A stretch of DNA of 64,000 nt from Phycisphaerales bacterium (GTDB taxonomy: Bacteria > Planctomycetota > Phycisphaerae > UBA1845). This document shows positions 26,841 through 35,449 of this stretch, in pieces (position 1 is the stretch's first letter; each line of letters opens with the position of its first letter). The stretch lies in the NCBI GenBank assembly GCA_020852275.1, contig JADZBE010000013.1, positions 1 through 64,000 on the forward strand. Reading direction: 5' to 3'. The translations under genes and the position numbers were made by a program. The notes beneath the pieces are model-generated. The model was not told where the DNA came from. It searched no databases and worked only from the letters and a program-made list of their open reading frames with translations.

Positions 26841-26907
26841 AGTCGGGATTCCTTACAACGCCTCTGGGCGGGTATCGCGTCGGCTAAGGGTTCTGTCAAG
26901 CGCGGGG

Positions 26908-27276
26908 CTAGTCCATCAGCGTCTTGTTCTCGCGCAGCGCGCGGTCGGCCTTCTTGTACTGCTTGACGGCGTCGGTGCGGTCGGGGTTGTCGTCCTCGAA
27001 GAAGGCCAGGACCGTGTCACCGACCTGAATCTGGTCGCCATCCACGAGCGTCTTCTGCGGCGCCGGCTCGCCGTTGATGAACACGCCGTTGAGCGCCTTC
27101 ATCTCCGTGAGGTGATAGCGCTCCTCATGGAAGGCGATCTGAAAATGGCGGCGGGAAACCTTGGGGTCGGTGATCTGAATGTCGCGCGCGGGGTCGCGCC
27201 CGGCCACCAGCGTGCGCTTGGTGAGCTGAAAGTACTTGCCTTCCTGCGGACCGGCGATGACTACGAGACAGGCCAT
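26908..27276 (-). CDS. FHA-domain protein, 122 aa
   Basis: A small cytoplasmic protein with one forkhead-associated domain, which binds phosphothreonine peptides. GRDPARDIQITDPKVSRRHFQI (about residues 27-48) carries the conserved Gly-Arg, Ser-Arg-Arg-His and the domain continues to NGVFINGEPA and GDQIQVGDTVLAF. The C-terminal 25 residues are charged and helical. ATG 27276 has a perfect GGAGGT seven bases upstream. No kinase gene is adjacent, so its partner is unknown. Confidence 0.9.
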   Translation of the reverse strand: MACLVVIAGPQEGKYFQLTKRTLVAGRDPARDIQITDPKVSRRHFQIAFHEERYHLTEMKALNGVFINGEPAPQKTLVDGDQIQVGDTVLAFFEDDNPDRTDAVKQYKKADRALRENKTLMD

Positions 27277-27327
27277 GAAAAGACCTCCTGCAGGTTCGCG
27301 CCAAAGCCCCGGGCACGACTGAGCATG

Positions 27328-28653
27328 CTACCGCGTCGCCGGAGGTCCGCCAAGCGTAGCGGCAGACTGGCGGTTGCCAGGGGCAGACGCCGCCGATTCT
27401 CTCCCTGCAACGCGCGCGAGCACGGTCGATCCCTCCGCCGCTGCGCGTTCGATGACCGGTCGCAGGTTTTCCTCAAGACACGCAGTCGTCAGGAGAGAGA
27501 CCGCTCGCCCTCCCGGCCCTGCCGGGTTGCGTTGCACCTGAATCCACCGTGTTTCGATGCCCGCGCGATGGAGGCGGTCGATCCACTGATGCGGCGAGTG
27601 CGCGTCCGGACGTTCCACCACGCGAACGAACCATGACGAGTCCGCGGGTCTGATTCGTTCTGCCAGTTCCCACGAGCCGCCGCAGGGTCTGGCCACGCCG
27701 CCGGCAACGTCAAGAATGTCCGACAAGACGGCGGCCGCGGTCGGTCCAGCGCCGGCGCCTTTGCCCGTAAACGTCAGCGCGCCGCTGGCTTCGCCGTACA
27801 CGATGAGCGCGTTCTGCTCGTCCTCCACGCGCGCCAGCGCGCTGCCGCGGGGAACCAGCGTGGGGCCGACGCGCGCTGAGATACGACCGTCGGGGAGCAG
27901 GCAGGCCTGCGTCGTCAGCTTGACGGCGTAGCCCAGCCGTCGAACGCACTCCACGTCCGACGGGGTCCATCCGCGGATGCCGGTTGCCTCCAGATCCGAA
28001 ACGGCGACCGTTCGACCGAACGCCTCGCCGCACAGGATTGCCGTCTTCTCCGCGGCGTCGTCGCCGTCGATATCGGCGGAAGCGTCGGCCTCGGCAAAGC
28101 CCCGCCGGCGCGCCGTCTCCAGCGCGGTCTCGAACGAGTGCCCCTCTTCCAACCGGCTGAGGATGTAGTTGCTCGTCCCGTTGACCACACCCTCGAAGGC
28201 ACGAACGCGGTCGCCGGCGAGTGCCGAGGAAAGGGAGCGGATCACCGGCAGCCCGGCGCAGGCGCTGGCTTCATACGCCAGCGGAACGACGTGCCGCGAT
28301 GACAGTTCGCGCAACCGCGGATGATGATGAGCGAGCAGCTGCTTGTTGGCCGTCACCACCGGCTTGCCGCGCTGCAGCGAATCGCTGACCAGCGACAGCG
28401 CCGGCTCGATCCCGCCCAGCAGCTCGACCACCACGTCCACGCCGTTCTGCACCACCTCGGCCGCGCGATCCGTGAGCAGGGAGCGATCCAACCCTCGCGG
28501 CCGATCGAGTTCGCGCACCAGCACCTTCTCAACTTCCAGCCGAATCCCCGTGCGGCGCGCGATGTCCTCGCCGTTGCGCCGCAGCAACTCCACCACGCCG
28601 CCGCCGACGGTGCCGCATCCGAGCAATCCAATTCGAATCCGACGCTGCGACAT
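27328..28653 (-). CDS. hom: Homoserine dehydrogenase
   Basis: This enzyme reduces aspartate semialdehyde to homoserine in the methionine/threonine branch. The NAD(P)-binding GLLGCGTVGGG is at residues 9-19, followed by a VVELLGGIEPAL strand, the substrate-binding NGTSNYILSRLEEG and the EADASADIDGDDAAEKTAIL motif. The last ~80 residues are an ACT-like regulatory region (SWFVRVVERPDAHSPH) typical of feedback-regulated enzymes. It begins three bases after the cystathionine synthase gene, so they form one operon governed by the long leader upstream. Confidence 0.93.
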   Translation of the reverse strand: MSQRRIRIGLLGCGTVGGGVVELLRRNGEDIARRTGIRLEVEKVLVRELDRPRGLDRSLLTDRAAEVVQNGVDVVVELLGGIEPALSLVSDSLQRGKPVVTANKQLLAHHHPRLRELSSRHVVPLAYEASACAGLPVIRSLSSALAGDRVRAFEGVVNGTSNYILSRLEEGHSFETALETARRRGFAEADASADIDGDDAAEKTAILCGEAFGRTVAVSDLEATGIRGWTPSDVECVRRLGYAVKLTTQACLLPDGRISARVGPTLVPRGSALARVEDEQNALIVYGEASGALTFTGKGAGAGPTAAAVLSDILDVAGGVARPCGGSWELAERIRPADSSWFVRVVERPDAHSPHQWIDRLHRAGIETRWIQVQRNPAGPGGRAVSLLTTACLEENLRPVIERAAAEGSTVLARVAGRESAASAPGNRQSAATLGGPPATR

Positions 28654-28656
28654 GAT

Positions 28657-29898
28657 CTACGCCTCCACTCGATGCCGAGCTGACCTTGCATCACGTGTCG
28701 CATCCCGTGCCGCATCGAGCGCCGCATCCAGGTCGCGGATCAGGTCGCTCGCGTCTTCCAGACCGACGGAGAGCCGAATCAACCCGTCCGTGATGCCGTT
28801 GGCGCGGCGTACGTCCGGCTCGACCGAGGCATGGGTCATCGTCGCGGGATGGCAGAAGAGCGACTTCACGCCGCCGAGGCTCTCCGCCAGCGTCCACAGG
28901 CGGCAGCCGCGGGAGAACCGCTTCACCCGCTCGATGTCGTCCTCCAGCTCAAAGGAAATGACCCCGCCGAAGTCGCTGAGCTGCCGCCGCGCCAGCTCGG
29001 CCTGCGGGTGATGGGCGGCGCCGGGGTAGTGCACGCGCTTGATGGCCGGGTGTGTTTCGAGAAACGCGGCGATCCGGCGCGCGTTGTCGCAATGGCGCTG
29101 CACGCGCAGGCTCAAGGTCTTCAGCCCGCGCAGCGTGAGGAAGCAATCCTGCGGACCCGGCACGGCTCCGACGCAGTTCTGGAAAAACTTGAGCTTCTCG
29201 TGCAGCTCGGCATCACTGGTAATGACCGCGCCGCCGAGTACGTCGCTGTGGCCGTTAAGGTACTTTGTCGTCGAATGCACGACGATGTCCGCGCCGAGGC
29301 GCAGCGGGCGCTGAAGCACGGGCGTGGCAAACGTGTTGTCCACCACGCTCCAGACGCCGGCGCGGCGGGCGAGGCTCGTGCAGGCCTCGATGTCCGTCAG
29401 CGTCAGCAGCGGGTTCGATGGGGTTTCCAGCCAGAGCAGGCGCGTGTTGTCCCGAATGGCGCGCCGCACGCTGCCCGGGTCCCGCGTGTCCACGAACGTG
29501 AAGCTCACATCGAACTTGGCGTACAGCTTGGTGAAGATGCGGTACGCGCCGCCGTAGAGATCCCGGCAGGCGATGACATGATCACCCGCCTGCAGCAGGT
29601 TGAGGACATTGTTGATCGCGGCCATTCCGCTGGAAAACGCCAGTCCGAAGCGCGCCCCTTCGAGCGCGGCGAGGTTGGCCTCCAGCGCGGCGCGGGTGGG
29701 GTGTCCCGTTCGCGTATAGCAGAAGTCCGGCTTGCCGCCGATCTCCTCCTGCCCGTAGGTGGAGGTCTGGTAGATCGGGAAGTTCACTGCGCCGGTCAGC
29801 GGATCGTTCGGCTGACCGGCGTGAATGGCGAGCGTGTCGAATCCGTAGCGGTGGGCGGGTTCGTGCGTATCGTGATGCTTTGTGCTTGTAATGGCCAT
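28657..29898 (-). CDS. Cystathionine gamma-synthase/beta-lyase family PLP enzyme
   Basis: A PLP-dependent trans-sulfuration enzyme (MetB/MetC/MetZ group), forming or cleaving cystathionine or making homocysteine directly. TSTYGQEEIGGKPDFCYTR-type entry, the ASDVIACRDLYGG-like loop, TPSNPLLTLTDI, the PLP lysine in HSTTKYLNGHSDVLGG (Lys212) and GGVISFELED are present. Which of the three reactions it performs cannot be decided from sequence; the neighbour hom argues for a homoserine-derived substrate. Length 413 is a little above the usual 380-400 because of an N-terminal His-rich extension. AGGAAC lies 10 bases before the ATG. Confidence 0.88.
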   Translation of the reverse strand: MAITSTKHHDTHEPAHRYGFDTLAIHAGQPNDPLTGAVNFPIYQTSTYGQEEIGGKPDFCYTRTGHPTRAALEANLAALEGARFGLAFSSGMAAINNVLNLLQAGDHVIACRDLYGGAYRIFTKLYAKFDVSFTFVDTRDPGSVRRAIRDNTRLLWLETPSNPLLTLTDIEACTSLARRAGVWSVVDNTFATPVLQRPLRLGADIVVHSTTKYLNGHSDVLGGAVITSDAELHEKLKFFQNCVGAVPGPQDCFLTLRGLKTLSLRVQRHCDNARRIAAFLETHPAIKRVHYPGAAHHPQAELARRQLSDFGGVISFELEDDIERVKRFSRGCRLWTLAESLGGVKSLFCHPATMTHASVEPDVRRANGITDGLIRLSVGLEDASDLIRDLDAALDAARDATRDARSARHRVEA

Positions 29899-30114
29899 GA
29901 GCCTGGGTTCCTGTTGAGAGTCGTGATGGAATCGAAAGCCGGGTTCGAATCGCAGTTCGTCTACGGTTCAACGGCGCGCGGAGCGAGCCTCGTCGCCGCG
30001 GCGCGGGTTCAGCGCGCCGGGCGCTTGTGTTGGTGTGCAGGAGTCCGGCCGCGCGGTCACGCGAAGGGCGCGGACCGGTCGCGGTCGTCAGGAAGCCCGA
30101 GCATCAGGAGTCGG

Positions 30115-30149
30115 AAAAAGTGCGGAGAAAGGAGGATCAGCCGATCCGC
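30115..30149 (-). terminator. Possible attenuator in the metB-hom leader
   Basis: On the minus strand GCGGA (30149-30145) can pair with TCCGC (30126-30122), and five T follow at 30119-30115 after two bases. An inner GGATC/GATCC hairpin overlaps this stem and would compete. The arrangement has the form of a conditional terminator between leader and operon. Confidence 0.45.
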
Positions 30150-30150
30150 T

Positions 30151-30213
30151 CAACCCGGCACAGGTTCGACCCCGTGCTCGGGCGACGCATCGCCATCGTT
30201 TGCGGCTGGGTTG
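30151..30213 (-). ncRNA. Candidate structured cis-regulatory RNA in the metB-hom leader
   Basis: In the leader a closing stem CAACCC (30213-30208) and GGGTTG (30156-30151) encloses two hairpins: GGCGA-TGCG-TCGCC (30194-30181) and a seven-pair GCACGGG/CCTGTGC stem (30177-30158). Together they form a three-way junction just upstream of the possible attenuator. It does not match the SAM-I, SAM-II, SAH or cobalamin consensus as far as I can judge by eye. Its position in front of methionine-pathway genes suggests a ligand- or tRNA-sensing element. Confidence 0.4.
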
Positions 30214-30243
30214 TGATAAAGCCGTATCGCATGACTGGCCGGA

Positions 30244-30272
30244 ACTATACGATGTCTTCGGCAGCGTGTCAA
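30244..30272 (-). promoter_or_regulatory. Strong sigma-70-type promoter of metB-hom
   Basis: On the minus strand TTGACA (30272-30267) and TATAGT (30249-30244) are 17 bases apart, a near-consensus pair. Transcription should begin near 30237, giving a leader of about 340 bases before ATG 29898. Confidence 0.85.
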
Positions 30273-30364
30273 GGGGGTCTTGAGACAATCGTTAACCTGT
30301 CGAGCCTTTCGTCCTGAAGGGGATCCCGCCATCGCGTCCGCGACTGGGCTTGAGAAAGCAAACC

Positions 30365-30391
30365 GGCCGGTGCGCGTGGGCCGCACCGGCC
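30365..30391 (-). terminator. 10-bp hairpin downstream of the secreted protein gene
   Basis: GGCCGGTGCG and CGCACCGGCC pair perfectly around a seven-base loop. On the minus strand a moderately T-rich stretch (GGTTTGCTTTC) follows, as expected for termination after the gene ending at 30429. Confidence 0.65.
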
Positions 30392-30428
30392 ATCACCATT
30401 CAACGTGCCTTAGATCGCCCAACAGGCA

Positions 30429-31334
30429 TCATCCCCCGCATGCGCATCCCGGGCAGGCTCCGAATGTAGCCGTCATTCCGGCCAGCACCGCCACCTCGGC
30501 CGAGTCGCTGGAGCCGGTGTCACCGAGATCCAAGTCGCCGCAGGTGCAGAAGTCTTCCTGGATTTCGAGCCTTCCATTCAAGATCAGGAAGTCGCCATTC
30601 AGACACGCGATCCCCAGCAGGGTGATCTGGTTGGCGCTGTTGTCGCCGATCTCCCAATCGGCCGAGCCGACAACCGTGCTCTGCAGCTCCAGCTCCTCGC
30701 CGTCGGCGGCTTCGAATTTCCCGGAGCCGCTCACCGCCGCCTCAAGCTCGAAAATCCCGTCGAAGTCGCACGTGGGCGAGCCGTCGCAATATGAGGTCTC
30801 GTGGCCGGCCAGAATGCGGGCGTTGTTGACCAGGACGTTCTCGATCTCGCCCGTGCCGACGGCGGTCAGCACGCTTCCGCCCGTGTCGTCCGAGAGTGTC
30901 AGCGTGCTGCCGGTGATCCTGGACGTGTACGCCCCGGTTCCCGTTTTCTGCTGAAGGATGATCGTCCCGTCGCCGCTGATGGTGAGACTGGAGCCGAGCG
31001 ACAAAGTCCCCTGCATGTTCACGGTGCCGTCCACCACGCAGTTGCCGGTGATGGTCAGCGTGCGGCCGGTCTCGATGGTCAAAATCGCGCCCGGAACGAG
31101 GCTGAACGAAATACAAGCCTGGTCGCTCCCCGCCGCCCGAACGACGCACTCGTCGTCCGAGTCGTCGAGAATCACGGTGTCACCGGATTCGGGAACCTTC
31201 GAGCAACTCCAGTTATTCAGGTTATCGTAGAAATTGTTCGTCGTCTCCTCAAAGACGCATTCGCTAGCATGAGCAGGTGAGCCAAAGCCCACTAGGGCCA
31301 TCGCAATCAGAATGATGCTGATCGCAGCTTTCAT
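30429..31334 (-). CDS. Secreted beta-rich protein, 301 aa, unknown function
   Basis: I do not recognise a named family. A signal peptide (MKAAISIILIAMALVGFGSPAHA) is followed by a Cys-containing segment with an NNWSCSKVPESGDTVILDD motif, resembling the beginning of autotransporter-like or G8-type beta-helix proteins. Residues 80-290 are repetitive beta strands with an ITGNCVVDGTVNMQGTL type pattern, as in parallel beta-helices. The end carries CPGCACGG. GAGGAGA lies six bases before the ATG. The two genes upstream on the same strand are also small secreted proteins. It probably sits on the cell surface. Confidence 0.65.
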   Translation of the reverse strand: MKAAISIILIAMALVGFGSPAHASECVFEETTNNFYDNLNNWSCSKVPESGDTVILDDSDDECVVRAAGSDQACISFSLVPGAILTIETGRTLTITGNCVVDGTVNMQGTLSLGSSLTISGDGTIILQQKTGTGAYTSRITGSTLTLSDDTGGSVLTAVGTGEIENVLVNNARILAGHETSYCDGSPTCDFDGIFELEAAVSGSGKFEAADGEELELQSTVVGSADWEIGDNSANQITLLGIACLNGDFLILNGRLEIQEDFCTCGDLDLGDTGSSDSAEVAVLAGMTATFGACPGCACGG

Positions 31335-31424
31335 CGTATTTCTCCTCAAAAACGTAGCGGAACTGGTGCTCCGCCGACATCTGAATTGTGTACTTCGAAC
31401 CCATTCGCATTCCCCAAGACACTC

Positions 31425-32516
31425 TCAGGGATCCGGAAAGATTGCACGGAACGCTCCATTCGATATGAGGTCCCGGCGCCTGAGCAGACATACGTCCGAC
31501 CAGAAAGGCCGTCCGCACGTCCACGTAATCTCTCCAGAACGGTTCATATCCGGTATCTGATCATCTTCGTCGTTGCTGAAGGTCAGTTGCACGGCTCGCC
31601 CATTCCTCCACAACCATAAATCACTCCTCTGGTGGTCGTCGTCTATCGCAAAGGCGACCCAACCGCGGTCGTTGATCGCGGGTATGCCGCCATCCCGCCA
31701 TAACTCGCGCACGTCGCCGTTGTCCCAGATTTCCACATGGTGACCGTGCCCATCGACCGAGCTCCACACCACTTGTCCGCGGTTGTTAAGCGCGGCCCCC
31801 TGTGGCGTTCGCGTTCCTTCCGGGCTTATCGGGAACAACGTGTTCCCGTCATACAACATGATCCGCGAGGTCCATTCTCCGTCCGTGCAGAAGTCGTACC
31901 GCGCCCATGCGATTTGCCCGAGGTCGTTGATCTGCGCTCCCTGATTGGAAATGCCGCCGTCTCCATCGTCGGCATCGAACGTCAGGCGGCGCGTCTCCAC
32001 GCCGTCGAACAGGAACAGGTCCCTCCGGGTCACGCCTCCGTTGCACCCGAACCTCAGGAAGGCATTCCACACAACCTCCCCCCGGTTATTGATCTTCGGC
32101 CCCTCGTCATCGACGTCGTTGTCGGTGAGTTGGATGACTTCCCCGTCGGGACGGCGCATCATGATCTCATAGGTCGGACCGTAATCGCCGACCGGTCCGA
32201 TGGCGCTGAACCACACAATCGTCCCGTCATCATTGATGTCGGGAATGCGGTCAGCGACATTGTCATGCGTGATCTGAATCACCTCGCCGTCACGATAGAG
32301 AAAGATCTCCGCCCCGGGATCGTCCACGCGCCCCGGACTGCTGGGGAACACGACGTGCCCCTTGCGGTTGATGGCCTGCCTCGAGGAGTACGCGTCGTCA
32401 TCGACGATGCGCAGGAACTCGAATTTGCCGGGTATTTGCCCCGATGCCCGCAATCCAAAGATCCAGCCGGCAAATACCGAAACGCAGAACAACCCGTGGC
32501 GCATCGTGGCCGACAT
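31425..32516 (-). CDS. Secreted beta-propeller-like protein, 363 aa
   Basis: After the signal peptide (MSATMRHGLFCVSVFAGWIFGL to about residue 28) the sequence is a chain of repeats of the form INDDGTIVWFSAIGP, INNRGEVVWNAF, INDLGQIAWARY, LNNRGQVVWSSV, INDRGWVAFAID, six or so blades in all. Each blade pairs this motif with a strand such as IFLYRDGEVIQIT, which recalls TolB/DPP6-like propellers and is common in Planctomycetota. AGGAG lies seven bases before ATG 32516; an upstream ATG at 32540 is the alternative. No catalytic residues seen. Confidence 0.75.
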   Translation of the reverse strand: MSATMRHGLFCVSVFAGWIFGLRASGQIPGKFEFLRIVDDDAYSSRQAINRKGHVVFPSSPGRVDDPGAEIFLYRDGEVIQITHDNVADRIPDINDDGTIVWFSAIGPVGDYGPTYEIMMRRPDGEVIQLTDNDVDDEGPKINNRGEVVWNAFLRFGCNGGVTRRDLFLFDGVETRRLTFDADDGDGGISNQGAQINDLGQIAWARYDFCTDGEWTSRIMLYDGNTLFPISPEGTRTPQGAALNNRGQVVWSSVDGHGHHVEIWDNGDVRELWRDGGIPAINDRGWVAFAIDDDHQRSDLWLWRNGRAVQLTFSNDEDDQIPDMNRSGEITWTCGRPFWSDVCLLRRRDLISNGAFRAIFPDP

Positions 32517-32642
32517 CACGAACTCCTTTCGATGGAACAAGCCCAGGAATCAACAGATTCCGGCGGGCGACGGCAGGAGCGCAACGTGAGCATCGGCCCC
32601 TGCGCCTCCGCCGTGAACGCTTCGGCAAGCCGACGGCGCCGC

Positions 32643-33128
32643 TCAGTTCGTCTCGATCTTCACCCGGTCGTGGGCGATGAGCCGGACGAAGCCCGTGCTG
32701 TCCGTGCAACTGATGGTGATGGTGTCACACGTCAGCGTGACCGCGCTGCCGTTGGTGATGCGCAGCGGCGTGGCATCGTCCTCCGTCACCGTCAGATCGT
32801 CGATGGTCGTGTCCGCCGACAATCCGATGTCGAAGGGATTGGCGGCGTCGAACACGTCGATGAGCGCGTCATCATTGGCGTCGTCCGGGTACCCGAGCGT
32901 ACCCGGGGACGTCCAGTTGGCCGAGTTGCGCCAGGCATCCGTATGCGCGCCGTCCCAGGTGAACAGCGCCCTCATCTTTGGCTCCGCGGCAGCCGCCGGC
33001 GCCGGCGCCGATGCCTCCACCACGATGGGCAAGGCCGAGGATGGCGCCGCCGCCGCCCATGCGAGGAAACCCAGCGACACCGTTACGAGTGCACAAGCTG
33101 CAAGCATCAAGAACTTCGTGCTTGTCAT
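32643..33128 (-). CDS. Secreted protein, 161 aa, related in pattern to the one at 30429
   Basis: The first ~28 residues (MTSTKFLMLAACALVTVSLGFLAWAAAA) are a signal peptide, followed by an Ala/Pro linker. The mature part has WDGAHTDAWRNSANWTSPGTLGYPDDANDDALIDVF and then beta strands ending in CDTITISCTDSTG. The NxxNW...P..DD motif recurs in the protein at 30429 (NNWSCSKVPESGDTVILDD), so the two are probably related in their first beta-helix rung. GGAG precedes the ATG by seven bases. Its length is short for a beta-helix, so it may be a shortened member. Function unknown. Confidence 0.65.
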   Translation of the reverse strand: MTSTKFLMLAACALVTVSLGFLAWAAAAPSSALPIVVEASAPAPAAAAEPKMRALFTWDGAHTDAWRNSANWTSPGTLGYPDDANDDALIDVFDAANPFDIGLSADTTIDDLTVTEDDATPLRITNGSAVTLTCDTITISCTDSTGFVRLIAHDRVKIETN

Positions 33129-33483
33129 GAGAAATCTCCAAGTTAAAATCCAAAGTGCTTAAGGATTCCGCGGGAGCGGCACGGGCTTGCAAAGGCTCGC
33201 GCCGCCCTGCGGGATCTGTCCGTTATCCCTGCCAGCTTTCTTGTTTTTCCGCATTTCGAGGCGTGGCGGAGGCGCGCGGGCTTGCCGGTGACACGCATGT
33301 TTTCTCCTGCATGGAAGCCATCGAGCGCCTCGAACGCGGAAAAGCGGTTCGGCAGAAGGAGTGAAGCCCCGACTTGAGGCCGCCGCGCACGATGGGATTC
33401 GAGCGCCATGCCGCCCGCTTGCGGAATGGAATGCACACCCCGAACTCATCGCACAGCTACTCCTTGCGTGCGCCCCGCCACAC

Positions 33484-33518
33484 GGTGGTCGGTGGTCGGT
33501 GGTCGGTGGTCGGTGGTC
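33484..33518. repeat. 7-bp microsatellite, five copies
   Basis: GGTGGTC is repeated five times without a mismatch. The tract is prone to slippage. Confidence 0.95.
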
Positions 33519-33846
33519 AAACCGAAGGCACCCGACTTCTCCGGCAATCTTGGTAATATACTCCATCGCGGGAGACATGTCAGGACCGCTGGTCGAAATC
33601 GGCGCGGTTTGTGGAAAATCGTGGTGGCTCCGGCAGTTGGCCATGATGGGAGGCGTCGGTGAGACGACTCGACCGTTTAGCGTCGCTGGAGCATGAGCCG
33701 TCGGTGTGTGCCGCGGTTCTGTGAGCAGCGCGGGGGCGGCCGCTTGAGGCCCCGTCGCGGGCAGGACATGCGGCGCTGCAGGGCCGACAAGCGGGCGCGG
33801 AGCAGCGGACGCTTGCGGCGCGCGAGGGAGCCGTCGCTCCGCTTCC

Positions 33847-33883
33847 TCCACGGCCTGGTGAGTACGCCAAACCGTGCCACCCG
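33847..33883. repeat. Dispersed palindromic repeat, CACGGYCTGGCG family, copy 1
   Basis: CCACGGCCTGG and an imperfect complementary arm surround a short spacer. The same element recurs at 44477, 46751, 61143, 61256 and, diverged, at 43405. Confidence 0.8.
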
Positions 33884-33931
33884 GCCCCGTGCGACGCGGC
33901 CTCGTGCCACTGGGATTCGTGCCACTCGGCA
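33872..33931. repeat. 15-bp tandem repeat, four diverged copies
   Basis: Four units of 15 bp begin with CGTGCCAC or CGTGCGAC at 33872, 33887, 33902 and 33917. They start inside the end of the palindromic repeat. Confidence 0.75.
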
Positions 33932-33978
33932 CCGAGTCTACGCGGCGCCGCGTATGCCGGGTGTCGAGGTCGCCCGCT

Positions 33979-34056
33979 GTGGAAGTCGAAACGCACTCGG
34001 ACCGTCTTGAGCAACCAGTGGAAGTCGAAACGCACTCGGACCGACTTGAGCAACCA
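33979..34056 (+). repeat. 39-bp tandem duplication abutting a start codon
   Basis: Two copies (33979-34017 and 34018-34056) differ at a single position. The second ends one base before ATG 34058 of the MFS gene. Confidence 0.9.
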
Positions 34057-34057
34057 C

Positions 34058-35362
34058 ATGCTTTTTCGATTCAGCCTCTACGGATTCCTCAAAAATCAGC
34101 GGTACTTCGAGCCGTTTCTCGTGCTGGTGCTGCTGGACAAGGGTCTGTCGTACGCAGCGATCGGGTCGTTGATTGCGTTCCGCGAACTGACCATCAACCT
34201 GTTGGAAGTGCCCACGGGCGCCATCGCCGACGTGTGCGGGCGGCGGGCGTCGATGATCCTCTCGTTCGTCGCGTACATCGCCAGCTTTCTGACCTTCGCC
34301 GCGTCGCAGCGGATGTGGCTGCTCTTCCCGGCCATGTTCCTGTTCGGCATCGGCGAGGCGTTCCGCTCGGGCACGCACAAGGCCATGATCTTCACATGGC
34401 TGCGTCTTCAAGGGCGGCAGGAGGAGCGCACGCGCGTGTACGGCTTCACGCGTTCGTGGAGCCAGATCGGCTCGGCGGCGTCGGTGCTGATCGCCGCGCT
34501 GTTCGTCTTCTTCAGCGACAGCTACACGCACGTCTTCTACCTGGCGACGATCCCGTACTTTCTCAACATCATCAACTTTCTCGGCTACCCGAAAGAAGTG
34601 GACGGAGAGCGGCTTGCCCACGTCTCGCTCGCGGCGCTCGCGCGGCACACGTGGAGGTCCCTCGCTGAGGCCGTGCGGCGACCGGCGCTGCGCAGGCTCG
34701 TGTTCGAGTCGATGGGCTTCGAGGGGGTGTTCGACGCGGCGAAGGACTACTTGCAGCCGGTGCTCAAGGCGTCGGCGCTGGCGGCGGCGGCGCACTGGAT
34801 CGCCGTGGATCGCTTCTCAGAAACGCAGAAAGGCGCGATGCTGATCGGCCCGGTGTACTTCGTCATCTACCTGCTGACGGCGGTGGGCAGCCGGCAGTCG
34901 CATCGGCTTGCGGATCGCGCCGGACATGAGGATCGCGCGGCGCGCTGGCTGTGGATCGGGGCGGCGGCAGTTTACGCAGGCATTGTGGCCGCGGGCTGGA
35001 TGCGCCTCATGCCCGCGCTGATCCTCGCGTTCCTGCTGCTGCACGTGCTGCAGAACGTGTGGCGGCCGATCCTGATCGCGCGCTTCGACCGCCACGCCGA
35101 CGAAACGCAGGGCGCGACGGTGCTGTCGATCGAAAGCCAGGCGCAGCGGTTGGCGACCATGACGCTGGCGCCGCTGCTGGGTCTGGCCGTGGACGCGGTC
35201 AAGCTGCGCGGATTCGGCGGCGAGTTCTGGCCCGTCGGCGTCGTCGGGCTTATGGCGGCGTTGGGGATCCTCGGGGCGACCGGCAGGAGCGCCCAGCCCG
35301 CCGCTGGGGAGCGTTCGCCGTTCGAAGGGGCGTCGCACCAACCCGAGCTGCCTGAATCCTGA
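34058..35362 (+). CDS. Major facilitator superfamily transporter, 434 aa
   Basis: A membrane transporter with about 12 helices. The first helices include AIGSLIAFRELTINLLEVPTGAIADVCGRR, which contains the MFS signature between helices 2 and 3 (GxLaDrxGRR form). A central cytoplasmic loop separates the two bundles. The substrate is not predictable; similarity is to unspecified drug- or metabolite-type MFS. The start is ATG 34058. A longer frame from TTG 34007 would begin inside the 39-bp duplication, and only a weak TTGAG precedes the ATG, so translation initiation may be unusual. Confidence 0.85.
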   Translation: MLFRFSLYGFLKNQRYFEPFLVLVLLDKGLSYAAIGSLIAFRELTINLLEVPTGAIADVCGRRASMILSFVAYIASFLTFAASQRMWLLFPAMFLFGIGEAFRSGTHKAMIFTWLRLQGRQEERTRVYGFTRSWSQIGSAASVLIAALFVFFSDSYTHVFYLATIPYFLNIINFLGYPKEVDGERLAHVSLAALARHTWRSLAEAVRRPALRRLVFESMGFEGVFDAAKDYLQPVLKASALAAAAHWIAVDRFSETQKGAMLIGPVYFVIYLLTAVGSRQSHRLADRAGHEDRAARWLWIGAAAVYAGIVAAGWMRLMPALILAFLLLHVLQNVWRPILIARFDRHADETQGATVLSIESQAQRLATMTLAPLLGLAVDAVKLRGFGGEFWPVGVVGLMAALGILGATGRSAQPAAGERSPFEGASHQPELPES

Positions 35363-35449
35363 TCCGCGCGACGGTCAAGGCGCTGCGCACGCAGGTCCAT
35401 CGGCGTCGCAGGAGCCGCCTCCAACCCCCTGCCGCCAACCCGCCGCGGA

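Larger units (their letters stand above)
33129..34057. other. Non-coding, repeat-rich spacer
   Basis: No credible gene is present in these 929 bases; a long minus-strand frame is low-complexity and rich in Pro/Arg/Ala. It contains four different repeat types listed separately (33484, 33847, 33872 and 33979). Confidence 0.7.

Noticed and set aside
30155..30180. tRNA-like T arm (GGTTCGACCCC) in the metB leader
   Set aside because: No acceptor or anticodon stems can be formed around it; it fits better as one hairpin of the leader structure.
30150..30240. SAM-I, SAM-II, SAH or cobalamin riboswitch
   Set aside because: The conserved core sequences of these classes are not seen by eye; left as an unassigned structured RNA.
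33159..33932. 257-codon minus-strand frame in the repeat-rich spacer
   Set aside because: Pro/Arg/Ala-rich low complexity, spans several tandem repeats, no ribosome binding site.
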